A model generated the notes under the pieces. That model had not been told where the DNA came from. It made no database searches and saw only the letters and a list, made by a program, of their open reading frames with translations. This document shows, in pieces, positions 33,777 to 43,000 of a DNA stretch of 64,000 nt (its first letter is position 1; each line of letters starts with the position of its first letter). A program made the translations under genes and the position numbers. The stretch is from Bacteroidales bacterium H4 (GTDB lineage: Bacteria; Bacteroidota; Bacteroidia; Bacteroidales; Muribaculaceae), in NCBI GenBank assembly GCA_001701165.1, contig DAAP01000027.1, positions 1 through 64,000 of the forward strand, in the 5' to 3' direction.

Positions 33777-34652
33777 ATGACCGACATTCGGACTCCCATA
33801 GGCAATCTTCGCCCCTATCACGTATATCCGCTGATAGTGTATCTGCGAGACCACTACCGCGAGTTGGACGATGAGACCCGCCATGCGCTGATGGCGCATG
33901 TGGCCATGCACAGCGCCGATGCGTCCGCCGTCGCCGCCCTCGCTGATATTCATGAAGACGCTTGGGGAACGCTGTATCCGCGTAAAGACACCGTTACGCC
34001 CGACACGGCCGATACCATAGACAAATTTATAGCCACCTATGGACATCCATCAGCCGAAGATGATGCACTACTGGAGCGCCTCATTCTCAATCCCACGCCC
34101 GACTATGGTGCCGTTTTGGCTGATGAAGATGCCCGGGGCGAGGATGCTGCATCCGTAACTCCTGACGCTACCGCTGCCGGCATAGAAAACTTCCTCGGAA
34201 CGCACGGGGTGGCCGAGGCCGTAAGACCCAAAGCCACTGCGGAAGCCTCCCAACCATCATCCATCGGCGCAAATGACGCTCGTCTCGCAGTATATGATGG
34301 CTCAAATGCCGCTGTATCCGCCGAAGCGTCCGCCGAAGCGTCCGCCGCACCATCCGCCGAGGCGGAAGTCGCCGCCACGCCTGCCGCCGTGCCTGTGACC
34401 GAAGATGCCATGCCCGCCGCCACTCCGGCAAAGAATTCTGGTAAAGACCAGACTCCGTCCTCGTCACTGAGCGAATCTTTGGCAAAAATATACATCCGAC
34501 AAGGGCGTTATAGGCGTGCATACGAAATATTGTCCGACTTAAATTTGAAAAATCCGGAAAAAAGTATTTACTTTGCAGACCAATTGCGCTTCTTGCGCAA
34601 AGTTATCAGTTTGCTTCCGCCCGAACAAGAGGGCGATGGAGTGGCGCGATAG
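33777..34652 (+). CDS. Unknown protein with low-complexity middle and TPR-like C-terminus
   Basis: A 291-residue protein with no signal peptide. Residues 1-130 are acidic and helical (MTDIRTPIGNLRPYHVYPLI). The middle, about 130-225, is alanine/glutamate/serine low complexity with SAEASAEASA-like repeats and is probably disordered. The C-terminal 50 residues read SLAKIYIRQGRYRRAYEIL and SIYFADQLRFLRKVI, a single tetratricopeptide-like hairpin. I do not recognise a named family. A protein of this layout is commonly found between lptE and secG in Bacteroidales. Its role is unknown, and envelope biogenesis is inferred from place. Confidence 0.75.
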   Translation: MTDIRTPIGNLRPYHVYPLIVYLRDHYRELDDETRHALMAHVAMHSADASAVAALADIHEDAWGTLYPRKDTVTPDTADTIDKFIATYGHPSAEDDALLERLILNPTPDYGAVLADEDARGEDAASVTPDATAAGIENFLGTHGVAEAVRPKATAEASQPSSIGANDARLAVYDGSNAAVSAEASAEASAAPSAEAEVAATPAAVPVTEDAMPAATPAKNSGKDQTPSSSLSESLAKIYIRQGRYRRAYEILSDLNLKNPEKSIYFADQLRFLRKVISLLPPEQEGDGVAR

Positions 34653-34712
34653 CCTTGCGACAAGGGGTATTTGTATGATATTCAATCAAAAAACAATAAC
34701 AACCAAAATACA

Positions 34713-35108
34713 ATGCATATAGTATTTATAGTTCTCGTAGTAATCGTAGCAGTTCTGCTTATCGGTATCGTACTCATTCAAAAGTCCAAGGGCGGTGGTC
34801 TGTCTTCGCAATTCGGCGCCGGCAACCAAGTATTGGGTGTACGTGGTACCAACACCTTCCTTGAGAAGACCACTTGGACACTTGCAGCACTCATCCTTGT
34901 GCTTTCCGTAGCCAGCGCGTACACCATGCCCAAGCTCTCCGGCGAGAAGACTCGCGTAAATACCGAAGCCGCAGCCCCCGCTCAGGGCGCCAACGCCTTT
35001 AACAACGCTCCGGCCCAAAAAGCAGGCCCCGCTACAGATAAGGCCGCCCCTGCAGCTGCTCCCGCCGAAGCCACAGCACCTGCAACACCTGCAGCTGCTG
35101 CCAAATAA
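34713..35108 (+). CDS. secG: Preprotein translocase subunit SecG
   Basis: A 131-residue SecG. Two membrane helices (IVFIVLVVIVAVLLIGIVLIQ-like and WTLAALILVLSVASAYTMP) flank the conserved loop KSKGGGLSSQFGAGNQVLGVRGT. The C-terminal 45 residues are an alanine/proline-rich tail common in Bacteroidota SecG. It assists SecYEG during protein export. The ATG at 34713 is the first that gives the correct N-terminus (MHIVFIV). It follows the TPR-like gene by 60 bases and closes the operon. Confidence 0.95.
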   Translation: MHIVFIVLVVIVAVLLIGIVLIQKSKGGGLSSQFGAGNQVLGVRGTNTFLEKTTWTLAALILVLSVASAYTMPKLSGEKTRVNTEAAAPAQGANAFNNAPAQKAGPATDKAAPAAAPAEATAPATPAAAAK

Positions 35109-35168
35109 AAAGCATATACCCCCATATTAGGATATACCGGGAGCGACAAAGCTTCCGACAGGCCTTAC

Positions 35169-35214
35169 AGGCCAATAGTTCCCGGACGGCTCTATTGGCC
35201 TAATGCTGTTTTAT
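35169..35214 (+). terminator. Probable terminator after secG
   Basis: AGGCCAATAG (35169-35178) and CTATTGGCCT (35192-35201) form a perfect 10-bp stem around a 13-base loop, followed by AATGCTGTTTTATG. The T run is short, and the next gene begins directly after it, so partial readthrough is possible. Confidence 0.55.
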
Positions 35215-36520
35215 GACGACACACAATATGGATATAACACCCCCAAGACATAAGCGTAGCGACTTCGAACTGATGGCTCCGGTAGGGTCATACGAGTCGT
35301 TGCATGCCGCCATTGATGCCGGCGCCGATGCAGTATACCTCGGGTTGGGTACACTTAACATGCGAGCCCGTTCGAGTGTCAACTTCACTACGGACGACTT
35401 GCGTGTCATTACCGACACGTGCCGTCGAGCGTGCGTCAAAGTGTATCTGACGCTGAATACCGTGCTGTACGACGAAGACATGGATGCTGCTGCCGAGATT
35501 TTGTGCAAAGCAAAAGAATGCGGCGTCAGTGCTGTCATAGCCAGCGATATAGCCGCCATACAGATGGCACGCGACTTCGGACTGGAAGTACATATATCCA
35601 CGCAATGCAACGTCTCCAACTTTCGCGCTTTACGCTTTTATGCCCAATGGGCAGACACTGTCGTACTGGCACGCGAACTAAATCTCGACCAGGTATATGC
35701 CATACATCATCAGATTGAACGAGAAGACCTGCGCGGTCCCCACGGCGAGCAGGTGAAAATCGAGATGTTTTGCCATGGAGCGCTATGCATGGCTGTGTCG
35801 GGTAAATGCTACATGAGCCTGCATCAAATGGACAGCAGCGCCAACCGCGGCTCGTGTACACAGATATGTCGCCGCGCCTACGACTTGACCGACCGCGATA
35901 CCGGTCAGCAAATTACGGTTGATGGCAAATACTTGATGTCTCCTAAGGATCTCAAGACCATACATTTTCTCAACAAAATGGTGGACGCCGGCGTGCGCGT
36001 GTTCAAGATTGAAGGCCGTGCTCGAGGCTCCGAATACGTGCGCGAAGCCGTGTCCTGTTATGATGCCGCCTTACGCGCCATTTGCGACGGCACGTATGAC
36101 GACAGTCTCATCGCCCGGTGGGACGAGCGCCTCGGACATATTTTTAACCGCGGATTTTGGGACGGCTATTACCTCGGCCGTCGTTTGGGCGAATGGTCCT
36201 CGCATTACGGGTCATCGGCTACGCGCAAAAAAGTTTATGCCGCACGCGCTACGCGCTACTTCCCGCGTCTTGGCGTAGCCGAGTTCAAGATGGAAGCCGG
36301 AACACTGCGGCTCGGTGACGAAGTGGTCATCACCGGGCCTACCACCGGCGCCCTTATCAGCACTGTAAGCGAAATACACGGAGACGACGGGTCGCCGGTA
36401 AAAACCATAGATCGCGGACACGACTTTGCCATAGCCGTTCCGGCGAAGGTGCGCCCCGGCGACCGTTTGTATCTATGGGAACAGGTGGACAAAGACAATC
36501 CGCGACACCTGCGTTTCTAA
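35213..36520 (+). CDS. U32-family peptidase / tRNA hydroxylation protein-like
   Basis: A 435-residue protein of the peptidase U32 family. It opens FELMAPVGSYESLHAAIDAGADAVYLGLG, the family start, and has the cysteine-rich signature CHGALCMAVSGKCYMS followed by NRGSCTQICRRAY, thought to hold a metal-sulfur cluster. Some U32 proteins (TrhP/YegQ type) act in hydroxylation of U34 in tRNA, others are described as collagenases; this one looks like the former group by size. An ATG at 35213 is used, with MDITPP at 35228 as an alternative. It begins just after the secG hairpin. Confidence 0.88.
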   Translation: MTTHNMDITPPRHKRSDFELMAPVGSYESLHAAIDAGADAVYLGLGTLNMRARSSVNFTTDDLRVITDTCRRACVKVYLTLNTVLYDEDMDAAAEILCKAKECGVSAVIASDIAAIQMARDFGLEVHISTQCNVSNFRALRFYAQWADTVVLARELNLDQVYAIHHQIEREDLRGPHGEQVKIEMFCHGALCMAVSGKCYMSLHQMDSSANRGSCTQICRRAYDLTDRDTGQQITVDGKYLMSPKDLKTIHFLNKMVDAGVRVFKIEGRARGSEYVREAVSCYDAALRAICDGTYDDSLIARWDERLGHIFNRGFWDGYYLGRRLGEWSSHYGSSATRKKVYAARATRYFPRLGVAEFKMEAGTLRLGDEVVITGPTTGALISTVSEIHGDDGSPVKTIDRGHDFAIAVPAKVRPGDRLYLWEQVDKDNPRHLRF

Positions 36521-36538
36521 TTTTATGTGGACAATACA

Positions 36539-36835
36539 ATGAGAAACAAGACAATAGAATGGTGCCGCCGCTTTCTGTCGCTATCAGCAATACTGATAGT
36601 GGGCGTCATAATATACATAGTTTTCATTCAAGAAAACTCGGTGGCGCGTATATACCACAATCAAATGGTCATTGACAGCCTGAAAATGGAGATAGCGCGA
36701 TGCAACGATACCTTGGACAAGTACAAAGAACTTAATCGTCGCCTGGACTGTGGCGACGGGCCCACTATCGAACGTATCGTCCGCGAGCAGTATGACATGA
36801 GCCTGCCCAACGAGGATGTCTATGTATTCGAATGA
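36539..36835 (+). CDS. Septum formation initiator family protein (DivIC/FtsB-like)
   Basis: A 98-residue bitopic membrane protein: a short cytoplasmic start, one helix (about 12-33, FLSLSAILIVGVIIYIVFI), then a coiled coil (VIDSLKMEIARCNDTLDKYKELNRRL) and the conserved ERIVREQYDMSLPNEDVYVF ending. This is the DivIC/FtsB layout of the divisome complex with FtsL and FtsQ. The ATG at 36539 is preferred to a GTG at 36527. It follows the U32 gene by 18 bases. Confidence 0.9.
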   Translation: MRNKTIEWCRRFLSLSAILIVGVIIYIVFIQENSVARIYHNQMVIDSLKMEIARCNDTLDKYKELNRRLDCGDGPTIERIVREQYDMSLPNEDVYVFE

Positions 36836-36898
36836 GACATCACTGACAGTTGAATGTCGAAGTGGCAATACGAAAACTATACTAACAATATCGAAACA

Positions 36899-37261
36899 AT
36901 GAAAAGACAGAAAATAGCAAATATTCTCTCCGGCATCGCATTGATTATCATAGCCATAGGCGTACTTATGCCATTAGTCACAGGGCCTGGAGGCACTATC
37001 TATCGTTATGTGTTCAGCGTGGGCGCCGTCATGCTTCTGGTAGGCCGCATCTTGGACAAGTATACGGGCGACATATTTCGCGTGCGCCGTCTGTACGTCA
37101 TCCAACGTTGGAGTGCCCTGTTTCAATGTGCCGCCGCTTTCTTCATGTTCTATTCGGTGGATCCGCGAGATTGGCTGGCGTTTGTGCTTGCCGGGGCCGT
37201 GCTTCAGTTGTACGTGTCCATCATGGTGCCTGTCGCCATCCGTAAGGCAGCCAAGAAATAG
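36899..37261 (+). CDS. Small multi-span membrane protein, unknown
   Basis: A 120-residue protein with four hydrophobic helices: IANILSGIALIIIAIGVLMPL, IYRYVFSVGAVMLLVGRIL, LFQCAAAFFMFYSV and WLAFVLAGAVLQLYVSIMVPV. Between the second and third is a basic loop, RVRRLYVIQRW. I do not recognise a named family. It is directly downstream of the DivIC-like gene and likely co-transcribed. The ATG at 36899 starts the first helix region. Its role is unknown. Confidence 0.7.
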   Translation: MKRQKIANILSGIALIIIAIGVLMPLVTGPGGTIYRYVFSVGAVMLLVGRILDKYTGDIFRVRRLYVIQRWSALFQCAAAFFMFYSVDPRDWLAFVLAGAVLQLYVSIMVPVAIRKAAKK

Positions 37262-37546
37262 ACGGGACAATAGTCTGTTTAGTGTGGCGATGTTGATTTG
37301 ATGCCGTACTTTTTTGTCAAGCGGGAGGCTGCCGACAGTGGCGGCCGAGGCTTGTATTTGCCTGAATAATCGTCCCGTTTGGAGCTTGTCGATTTTTTCT
37401 TAAAAAAGAAATTGGCGTGTCGGCGTGTGTATGTCGGGAAAAATTTGTAAATTCGTGGCATACTTCATGCGTGCAAGCGTGAAGATGGCGTGGCTTGACC
37501 CGGCTACGCTTGATATTAGATGTAATATTATCCTAAGCTCCTTATA

Positions 37547-39490
37547 ATGAGTTATCTGAAGTTTGACAAGAACCTACTGATAAATCTTGACCAATCCTTG
37601 CCTAAGGAAATGCTGCGCACCAATCGTGCCGGTGCATACCACTGCACCACGCTCGTGGGATGTAATACGCGCAAGCAGCACGGCCTTTTGGTGATACCCA
37701 TACCCGAGATGGGCTATCGTCCTCATGTGCTTTTGTCATCTCTTGACGAGACAGTGATACAACACGGTGCTCCGTTCAATCTGGGCATCCACCGCTACAA
37801 AGGCGGCGTTTACAGCCCCAACGGGCATAAATACATACGCGAATTTGATTGTGAGAGCGTTCCGCGCACCACTTATCGCGTAGGTGGTGTCATCCTCACC
37901 AAAGAGAAAATTTTCATTACAGACGAAAACCGGATACTCATCCGCTACACCCTCGTGGAGGCTCATTCGGCGACAACGTTGCAGTTCCGCCCATTTTTGG
38001 CTTTCCGCGACTCCAATGCCTTGGTGATGGCCAATGACGCTATTAACAGGACAATTACGCCGGTGGACAACGGAATTGCCACCTGCCTGTACGCCGGCTT
38101 TCCGACGCTATACATGCAGTTTTCGCACAAGCCGGTATGGGTTGATCAGCCCAACTGGTATCGCGACATCGAGTATATCAAGGATCTGGAGCGCCAGGTA
38201 CCGTACACCGAAGACCTTTGGGTGCCCGGATACTTCGAGCTGCCAATCAAAAAAGGCGAGAGCGTAATCTTCAGCGCCGGAGTTAGCGAAGTTCATCCTC
38301 GCCAGTTGGCCAAGATGTATACTTCCGAGATAGCACTGCGCACTCCGCGAACATCCTTTTTCAATTGCTTGAAAAACTCGGCCAAGCAATTCTATCTGCG
38401 TCGCAACGGCGGCCTATATGTGCTCTCCGGATATCCCTGGGGCGTGGTGTTGGCGCGTAACACCTTCATGGCAGCGCCGGGCATCACCCTCGCCATAGAC
38501 CACGAAAACGACTTCCACGAAATTATGGCAACGGCCTTGTCGGCGTTGAACCGCTTTATGGATAGCGGCGTCGAAGACGACACTATTGCCGGAATATCGT
38601 TGCCGGATATTCCGCTGTGGGCCGTATGGGCGATACAGCAGTATGGCAAGTTGTATCCCGAGGACTGTCCGGCTCGGTACGGCGAAGACGTGCGCCGCAT
38701 TGTTGACTATATACTCGACAACAGGCATCCCAATCTACACTTCAATGACGCAGACGGCATGGTGACCACTGATGGCGCCGATACTCCCGTGTCGTGGATG
38801 AACGGCGTGGTCGATGGTCGTCCCGTAAATCCCCGTACCGGATACCTTGTGGAATTCGATGCGCTGTGGTATAACGCTCTGCGCTATGCTCTTGCAATAA
38901 CGCCCGATGACGACGCCAATGCCGAAAGGCGTCAACGCTGGAGCGATGCCGCTGCATTGATGGACAGCACCTTCCCCTCCAAATTTCTCAACGAATGGGG
39001 CTACATGTACGACTATGTCAACGGCAACTATGCCGACCCGTCGGTACGGCCCAATATGGCAGTTGCCATCGGCCTCGAATACAGCCCGTTGAGTCGAAAA
39101 CAGCGTAAGAACGTGCTTGATGTGGTGACGCGTGAACTTTTGACATCCAAGGGCTTGCGTACATTGTCCCCCAAGAGCTACGGCTACCGTCCGGTGTATC
39201 TCGGCAATGAGCACGAGCGCGAATTAACCCTTCACCAAGGCCCGGCACGTCCCTGGCTGATGGGCTTTTATGCCAACGCTTACCTCAAAGTCTTCGGTAT
39301 GAGCGGCGTGTCATACATAGACCGTATGCTTATCGGCTTCGAGGAAGAAATGTCCTGGGGTTGCATAGGGTCGTTGAGCCAGTTGTACGATGCAAATCCG
39401 CCCTTCCTTGGACGCGGCGCCATATCGCACGCCACCAATGTAGGCGAAGTGCTTCACACCTTGCGCATGCTCAAACGTATGAGCCTTTGA
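37547..39490 (+). CDS. Glycogen debranching enzyme (GH133, amylo-alpha-1,6-glucosidase)
   Basis: A 647-residue debranching enzyme. The N-terminal beta-sandwich (about 1-260) begins LLINLDQSLPKEMLRTNRAGAYHCTTLVGCNTRKQHGLL-like sequence, the usual start of the archaeal/bacterial type. The catalytic (alpha/alpha)6 domain follows with YPWGVVLARNTFMAAPGITLA, WMNGVVDGRPVNPRTGYLVEFDALWYNAL and TLHQGPARPWLMGFYANAYLKVF, characteristic of the GDE_C domain. It removes alpha-1,6 branches from glycogen. It leads an operon with a glycosyltransferase and a GH57 protein. The 285-base gap before it has only a weak promoter-like TAAATTCG (37448-37455). Confidence 0.93.
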   Translation: MSYLKFDKNLLINLDQSLPKEMLRTNRAGAYHCTTLVGCNTRKQHGLLVIPIPEMGYRPHVLLSSLDETVIQHGAPFNLGIHRYKGGVYSPNGHKYIREFDCESVPRTTYRVGGVILTKEKIFITDENRILIRYTLVEAHSATTLQFRPFLAFRDSNALVMANDAINRTITPVDNGIATCLYAGFPTLYMQFSHKPVWVDQPNWYRDIEYIKDLERQVPYTEDLWVPGYFELPIKKGESVIFSAGVSEVHPRQLAKMYTSEIALRTPRTSFFNCLKNSAKQFYLRRNGGLYVLSGYPWGVVLARNTFMAAPGITLAIDHENDFHEIMATALSALNRFMDSGVEDDTIAGISLPDIPLWAVWAIQQYGKLYPEDCPARYGEDVRRIVDYILDNRHPNLHFNDADGMVTTDGADTPVSWMNGVVDGRPVNPRTGYLVEFDALWYNALRYALAITPDDDANAERRQRWSDAAALMDSTFPSKFLNEWGYMYDYVNGNYADPSVRPNMAVAIGLEYSPLSRKQRKNVLDVVTRELLTSKGLRTLSPKSYGYRPVYLGNEHERELTLHQGPARPWLMGFYANAYLKVFGMSGVSYIDRMLIGFEEEMSWGCIGSLSQLYDANPPFLGRGAISHATNVGEVLHTLRMLKRMSL

Positions 39491-39551
39491 ATATTAGGTC
39501 AGAGAGATAGACAGTGATACAACAAACAATAAAAAAACATAAATTCGATAT

Positions 39552-40811
39552 ATGAAAGCCTTAATGTTCGGATGGGAATTTCCCCCGCACATCCTTGGCG
39601 GCTTGGGTACGGCCAGCTACGGACTTACGCGTGGCATGGCCTCCTGCGGCGACATGGATATCACATTTGTGATACCCAAGCCGTGGGGCGATGAAGATCG
39701 TTCGTTTGCACATATCATAGGGGCCTCGCAGGTGCCCGTAGCGTGGCGAGAGACCTCTCGTGAGTATGTGGACGGGCGTATAGGACGGCTGATGTCCCCC
39801 GAGCTGTACTTCCGTCTGCGTGATCATATCTATGCAGACTTTAACTACATGCGCACCAATGATTTGGGCTGCATCGAATTCTCCGGGCGCTATCCCGACA
39901 ACCTTCTTGAAGAAATTAACAACTATTCGATTACGGCGGGAGTGATAGCGCGTACCCTCGACTTTGACATCATTCACAGCCACGACTGGTTGACATATCC
40001 GGCCGGCATACATGCCAAACAGGTGACAGGCAGGCCCTTGGTGATACACGTACATGCCACCGACTATGACCGCAGTCGCGGAAATGTCAATCCCACGGTG
40101 TTCAATATCGAGCGCGATGGTATGCTGCATGCCGACCATATCATCACCGTAAGTAATCTCACGCGCAACACCGTCATAGACAAATACGGCATAGATCCGG
40201 CCAAGGTGACCACCGTACACAACGCCGTCATACCATTGGATAAGGAAATATTGGAGATCAAGGCACCGCGCCCCAAGGAGAAGGTTGTTACCTTTTTGGG
40301 CCGCATTACGATGCAGAAGGGCCCCGAATACTTCGTTGAGGCTGCTGTTAAGGTGCTCAAGAACAATCACAACGTTCGTTTTGTTATGGCCGGCAGCGGC
40401 GATATGATGGACGCGATGATTGAATTGGCAGCACGCCGCGGCATTGCCGACCGCTTCCATTTTCCGGGATTTCAAAAGGGACGTCAGGTGTACGAGATGC
40501 TGAGCGCCTCGGATGTATACATCATGCCCTCCGTGTCCGAGCCTTTCGGTATTTCGCCTCTGGAAGCCATGCAGATGGGTGTACCATCCATTATCTCCAA
40601 GCAGAGCGGGTGCGCCGAAATCCTTCACAATGTCATCAAGACCGACTACTGGGACATAGATGCTATGGCCGATGCCGTTAATGCCATAGTTTCGTATCCG
40701 TCGATGCATGCCTATCTGCGCGACCAGGGCATCAAGGAAGTGTCTCAAATCACTTGGGACAAGGCCGGGCGCAAGGTGATAGATATTTATCACAAAGTTC
40801 TCGGATGGTAG
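39552..40811 (+). CDS. Glycosyltransferase family 4 (glycogen synthase-like)
   Basis: A 419-residue GT-B fold glycosyltransferase. The N-terminal start MFGWEFPPHILGGLGTASYGLTRGM carries the glycine-rich sugar-nucleotide loop. IIHSHDWLTYPAG and the HVHATDYDRSRG block follow, and the C-terminal half has FLGRITMQKGPEYFVEAAV and the donor-site motif MPSVSEPFGISPLEAMQMGVPSI with the E-x7-E pattern. Because it lies between a glycogen debranching enzyme and a GH57 enzyme, a role in alpha-glucan synthesis is likely. Whether it uses UDP- or ADP-glucose cannot be told. Confidence 0.9.
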   Translation: MKALMFGWEFPPHILGGLGTASYGLTRGMASCGDMDITFVIPKPWGDEDRSFAHIIGASQVPVAWRETSREYVDGRIGRLMSPELYFRLRDHIYADFNYMRTNDLGCIEFSGRYPDNLLEEINNYSITAGVIARTLDFDIIHSHDWLTYPAGIHAKQVTGRPLVIHVHATDYDRSRGNVNPTVFNIERDGMLHADHIITVSNLTRNTVIDKYGIDPAKVTTVHNAVIPLDKEILEIKAPRPKEKVVTFLGRITMQKGPEYFVEAAVKVLKNNHNVRFVMAGSGDMMDAMIELAARRGIADRFHFPGFQKGRQVYEMLSASDVYIMPSVSEPFGISPLEAMQMGVPSIISKQSGCAEILHNVIKTDYWDIDAMADAVNAIVSYPSMHAYLRDQGIKEVSQITWDKAGRKVIDIYHKVLGW

Positions 40812-40885
40812 TCTCGCCGCAGACAAGCTCATTATAGATATAACATAGAATAACAACCGGACCACAGCGTCACACCATACATATT

Positions 40886-42319
40886 ATGAAAGCAATTTCG
40901 CTGAATTTTGAAATCCATCAGCCTATGCGCCTCAAGCGCTACCGCTTTTTCGACATAGGCAACGACCATTACTATTACGATGACTTCCTCAATGACGACA
41001 TAATCACCGGACTGGCTAATCGCAGCTACCTTCCGGCGACGCATGTGCTTTTGTCAATGTTGGAAGATAAATCCAACCCCTTCAAGTGTTCCATCGCCAT
41101 AAGCGGCATCGCCATCGAGCAATTCGAGCAGTACGTGCCCGAGATGATAGACGCCCTGCGCCGACTGGCTGATACCGGGCGCGTCGAGTTTCTGGCCCAG
41201 CCGTACGCCCATTCGCTGGCATCGTTGACCGACCCCGAAGAATTTGTTGAACAGGTGAAAGCTCAGTGTGATCGTATAGAGGAACTCTTCGGTCAACGTC
41301 CGACGGTGATGCGCAACACCGAGTTCCTGTACAGCGATGACATAGCCCCGCAGATAGCTGCCATGGGCTTCAAAGGGGTACTCACCGAAGGCGCTAAGCA
41401 CATCCTTGGTTGGCGCTCGCCCAATTATGTATATAGTGCTGAGACGGCGCCCAAGCTTAAGGTGCTGATGCGCAATGCAAAACTCTCGGATGACATCTGC
41501 TTCCGCTTTACCGACACCTCCTGGGACGCATATCCGCTGACCGCTGACAAATATATGGACTGGGTGGCCGCAACCCCTGAGGAAGAAACTATTGTCAATC
41601 TGTGTATGAACCTTGACACCTTTGGCGGGCTGCAGAGCGGTGACAGCGGTATCTTTGATTTCCTAAAGGCATTGCCGCGCTTTGCCGCCGAAAGGGGCAT
41701 CACCTTTACCACGCCCTCGGAAGTTGTGCGTAAGACAAAGGCTGTGGCTCCCGTGACTATCGTCCATCCCATTAGTGATGCCGATGAGGCACGTGATACC
41801 TCTGCATGGCTGGGCAACGAGCTGCAGAACGAAGCTTTCCGCAAGTTGTATTCCGTGGCAGAGCGCGTGCGGTTGTGCAACGACCGTCGTCTCAAGCAGG
41901 ACTGGATATATCTGCAGGCCAGTGACCATTTCTACTACATGTCCACCAAACACCTTGCTGACGGAGCCGTGCACTCGCTGTTCTCGCCTTACGAGACGCC
42001 GTTTGCGGCATTTACCAATTATATGAATGTCCTTGCCGACTTCATCGTACGCGTCGAGGAGCAGTACCCTATGAGCGTGGATAATGAAGAATTGAACTCT
42101 CTGCTAACTACTATCCGTAACCAAGAACGTGAAATAGAGATGCTCAACAAGGAGGTGGCTTCCATGCGCAAGAATATCGAGCATTTCAACGAAGAACATG
42201 CCCTCCGCGAGCCTCAGAAGCCGACTCCCGCTAAGGTTGAAAAGGCCAAGACAACAGCCAAGCCTGCCAAAGCGGTAAAGAAGTCCAAGACAGCAAATAC
42301 TACTAAGGACGCAATATAA
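40886..42319 (+). CDS. Glycoside hydrolase family 57 protein with coiled-coil basic tail
   Basis: A 477-residue protein whose first 380 residues are a GH57 alpha-amylase-like (beta/alpha)7 domain: SLNFEIHQPMRL, the Cys/Glu-side motif VMRNTEFLYSDDIAPQI with the candidate nucleophile glutamate, WDAYPLTADKYMDWV and LCMNLDTFG with the candidate acid aspartate. After it come a predicted coiled coil (TIRNQEREIEMLNKEVASMRK) and about 45 residues rich in lysine, alanine, proline and threonine. GH57 enzymes hydrolyse or branch alpha-glucans. It is the third gene of the glycogen operon. The basic tail is unusual and may bind glycogen or proteins. Confidence 0.88.
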   Translation: MKAISLNFEIHQPMRLKRYRFFDIGNDHYYYDDFLNDDIITGLANRSYLPATHVLLSMLEDKSNPFKCSIAISGIAIEQFEQYVPEMIDALRRLADTGRVEFLAQPYAHSLASLTDPEEFVEQVKAQCDRIEELFGQRPTVMRNTEFLYSDDIAPQIAAMGFKGVLTEGAKHILGWRSPNYVYSAETAPKLKVLMRNAKLSDDICFRFTDTSWDAYPLTADKYMDWVAATPEEETIVNLCMNLDTFGGLQSGDSGIFDFLKALPRFAAERGITFTTPSEVVRKTKAVAPVTIVHPISDADEARDTSAWLGNELQNEAFRKLYSVAERVRLCNDRRLKQDWIYLQASDHFYYMSTKHLADGAVHSLFSPYETPFAAFTNYMNVLADFIVRVEEQYPMSVDNEELNSLLTTIRNQEREIEMLNKEVASMRKNIEHFNEEHALREPQKPTPAKVEKAKTTAKPAKAVKKSKTANTTKDAI

Positions 42320-42334
42320 AAAATTCCGAAAAAA

Positions 42335-42928
42335 ATGACACGCCTACTTACATCGTTAGTTTGTACCCTGGCATTGCTGCCTATGGCTTATGCCGGGACT
42401 CCGACCACGGAAGCCGAGTCCGTGCTGCATTGCATTTCCACTCGAGCCAGTGTGCGTCAATATACATCGGTCGAGGTCGCAGATGCGACTGTGGACACCC
42501 TCCTGCGTGCCGCTATGTCTGCTCCTACGGCTGTTAATCGCCAGCCTTGGGCCTTCGTGGTTGTGCGCGACACGACACTTCGCGCGACTCTCGCCGAGGC
42601 ACTCCCTAATGCGGGTAGTAAGCTGACCAATGCATCGGTGGCAATAGTCGTATGCGGTGATAGTACGCGAATGCTCAAACAACAGCCTGAATTCTGGGTG
42701 CAGGATTGCAGTGCAGCCACCGAGAATCTGCTTCTGGCAGCACATGCATGTGGCCTGGGAGCGGTATGGTGCGGCTTGTATCCCGATATGGAAAGAGTGC
42801 AAACCGCACGCACAATCCTGAGGCTTGACGAGCGGTATGTGCCGTTGTGCATCATTCCGGTGGGCTATCCGAGCGCTCCGGTAAGTCCAAAAGACAAATA
42901 CCGCGAGGATGCTATAATACGCCGTTGA
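42335..42928 (+). CDS. Exported nitroreductase-family protein
   Basis: A 197-residue protein with an N-terminal signal peptide (LLTSLVCTLALLPMAYAG) followed by a nitroreductase fold. The FMN-site region is ISTRASVRQYTSVEVAD with the usual R-x-S-x-R pattern, then APTAVNRQPWAFVVV and GLGAVWCGLYP. Most nitroreductases are cytoplasmic, so a signal peptide is unusual and suggests a periplasmic, flavin-bearing form. It begins 15 bases after the GH57 gene, so it may be in the same transcript. The substrate is unknown. Confidence 0.85.
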   Translation: MTRLLTSLVCTLALLPMAYAGTPTTEAESVLHCISTRASVRQYTSVEVADATVDTLLRAAMSAPTAVNRQPWAFVVVRDTTLRATLAEALPNAGSKLTNASVAIVVCGDSTRMLKQQPEFWVQDCSAATENLLLAAHACGLGAVWCGLYPDMERVQTARTILRLDERYVPLCIIPVGYPSAPVSPKDKYREDAIIRR

Positions 42929-43000
42929 AGTTGTCGATTTAATCTTCTATTGAGTATATACCTATATAATATTGAAAAACTACTTAAAATACTTTGTGCT

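Noticed and set aside
39561..40865. 434-codon minus-strand frame antisense to the glycosyltransferase
   Set aside because: The plus strand carries unmistakable GT4 motifs. The antisense frame has low-quality composition and no homology pattern.
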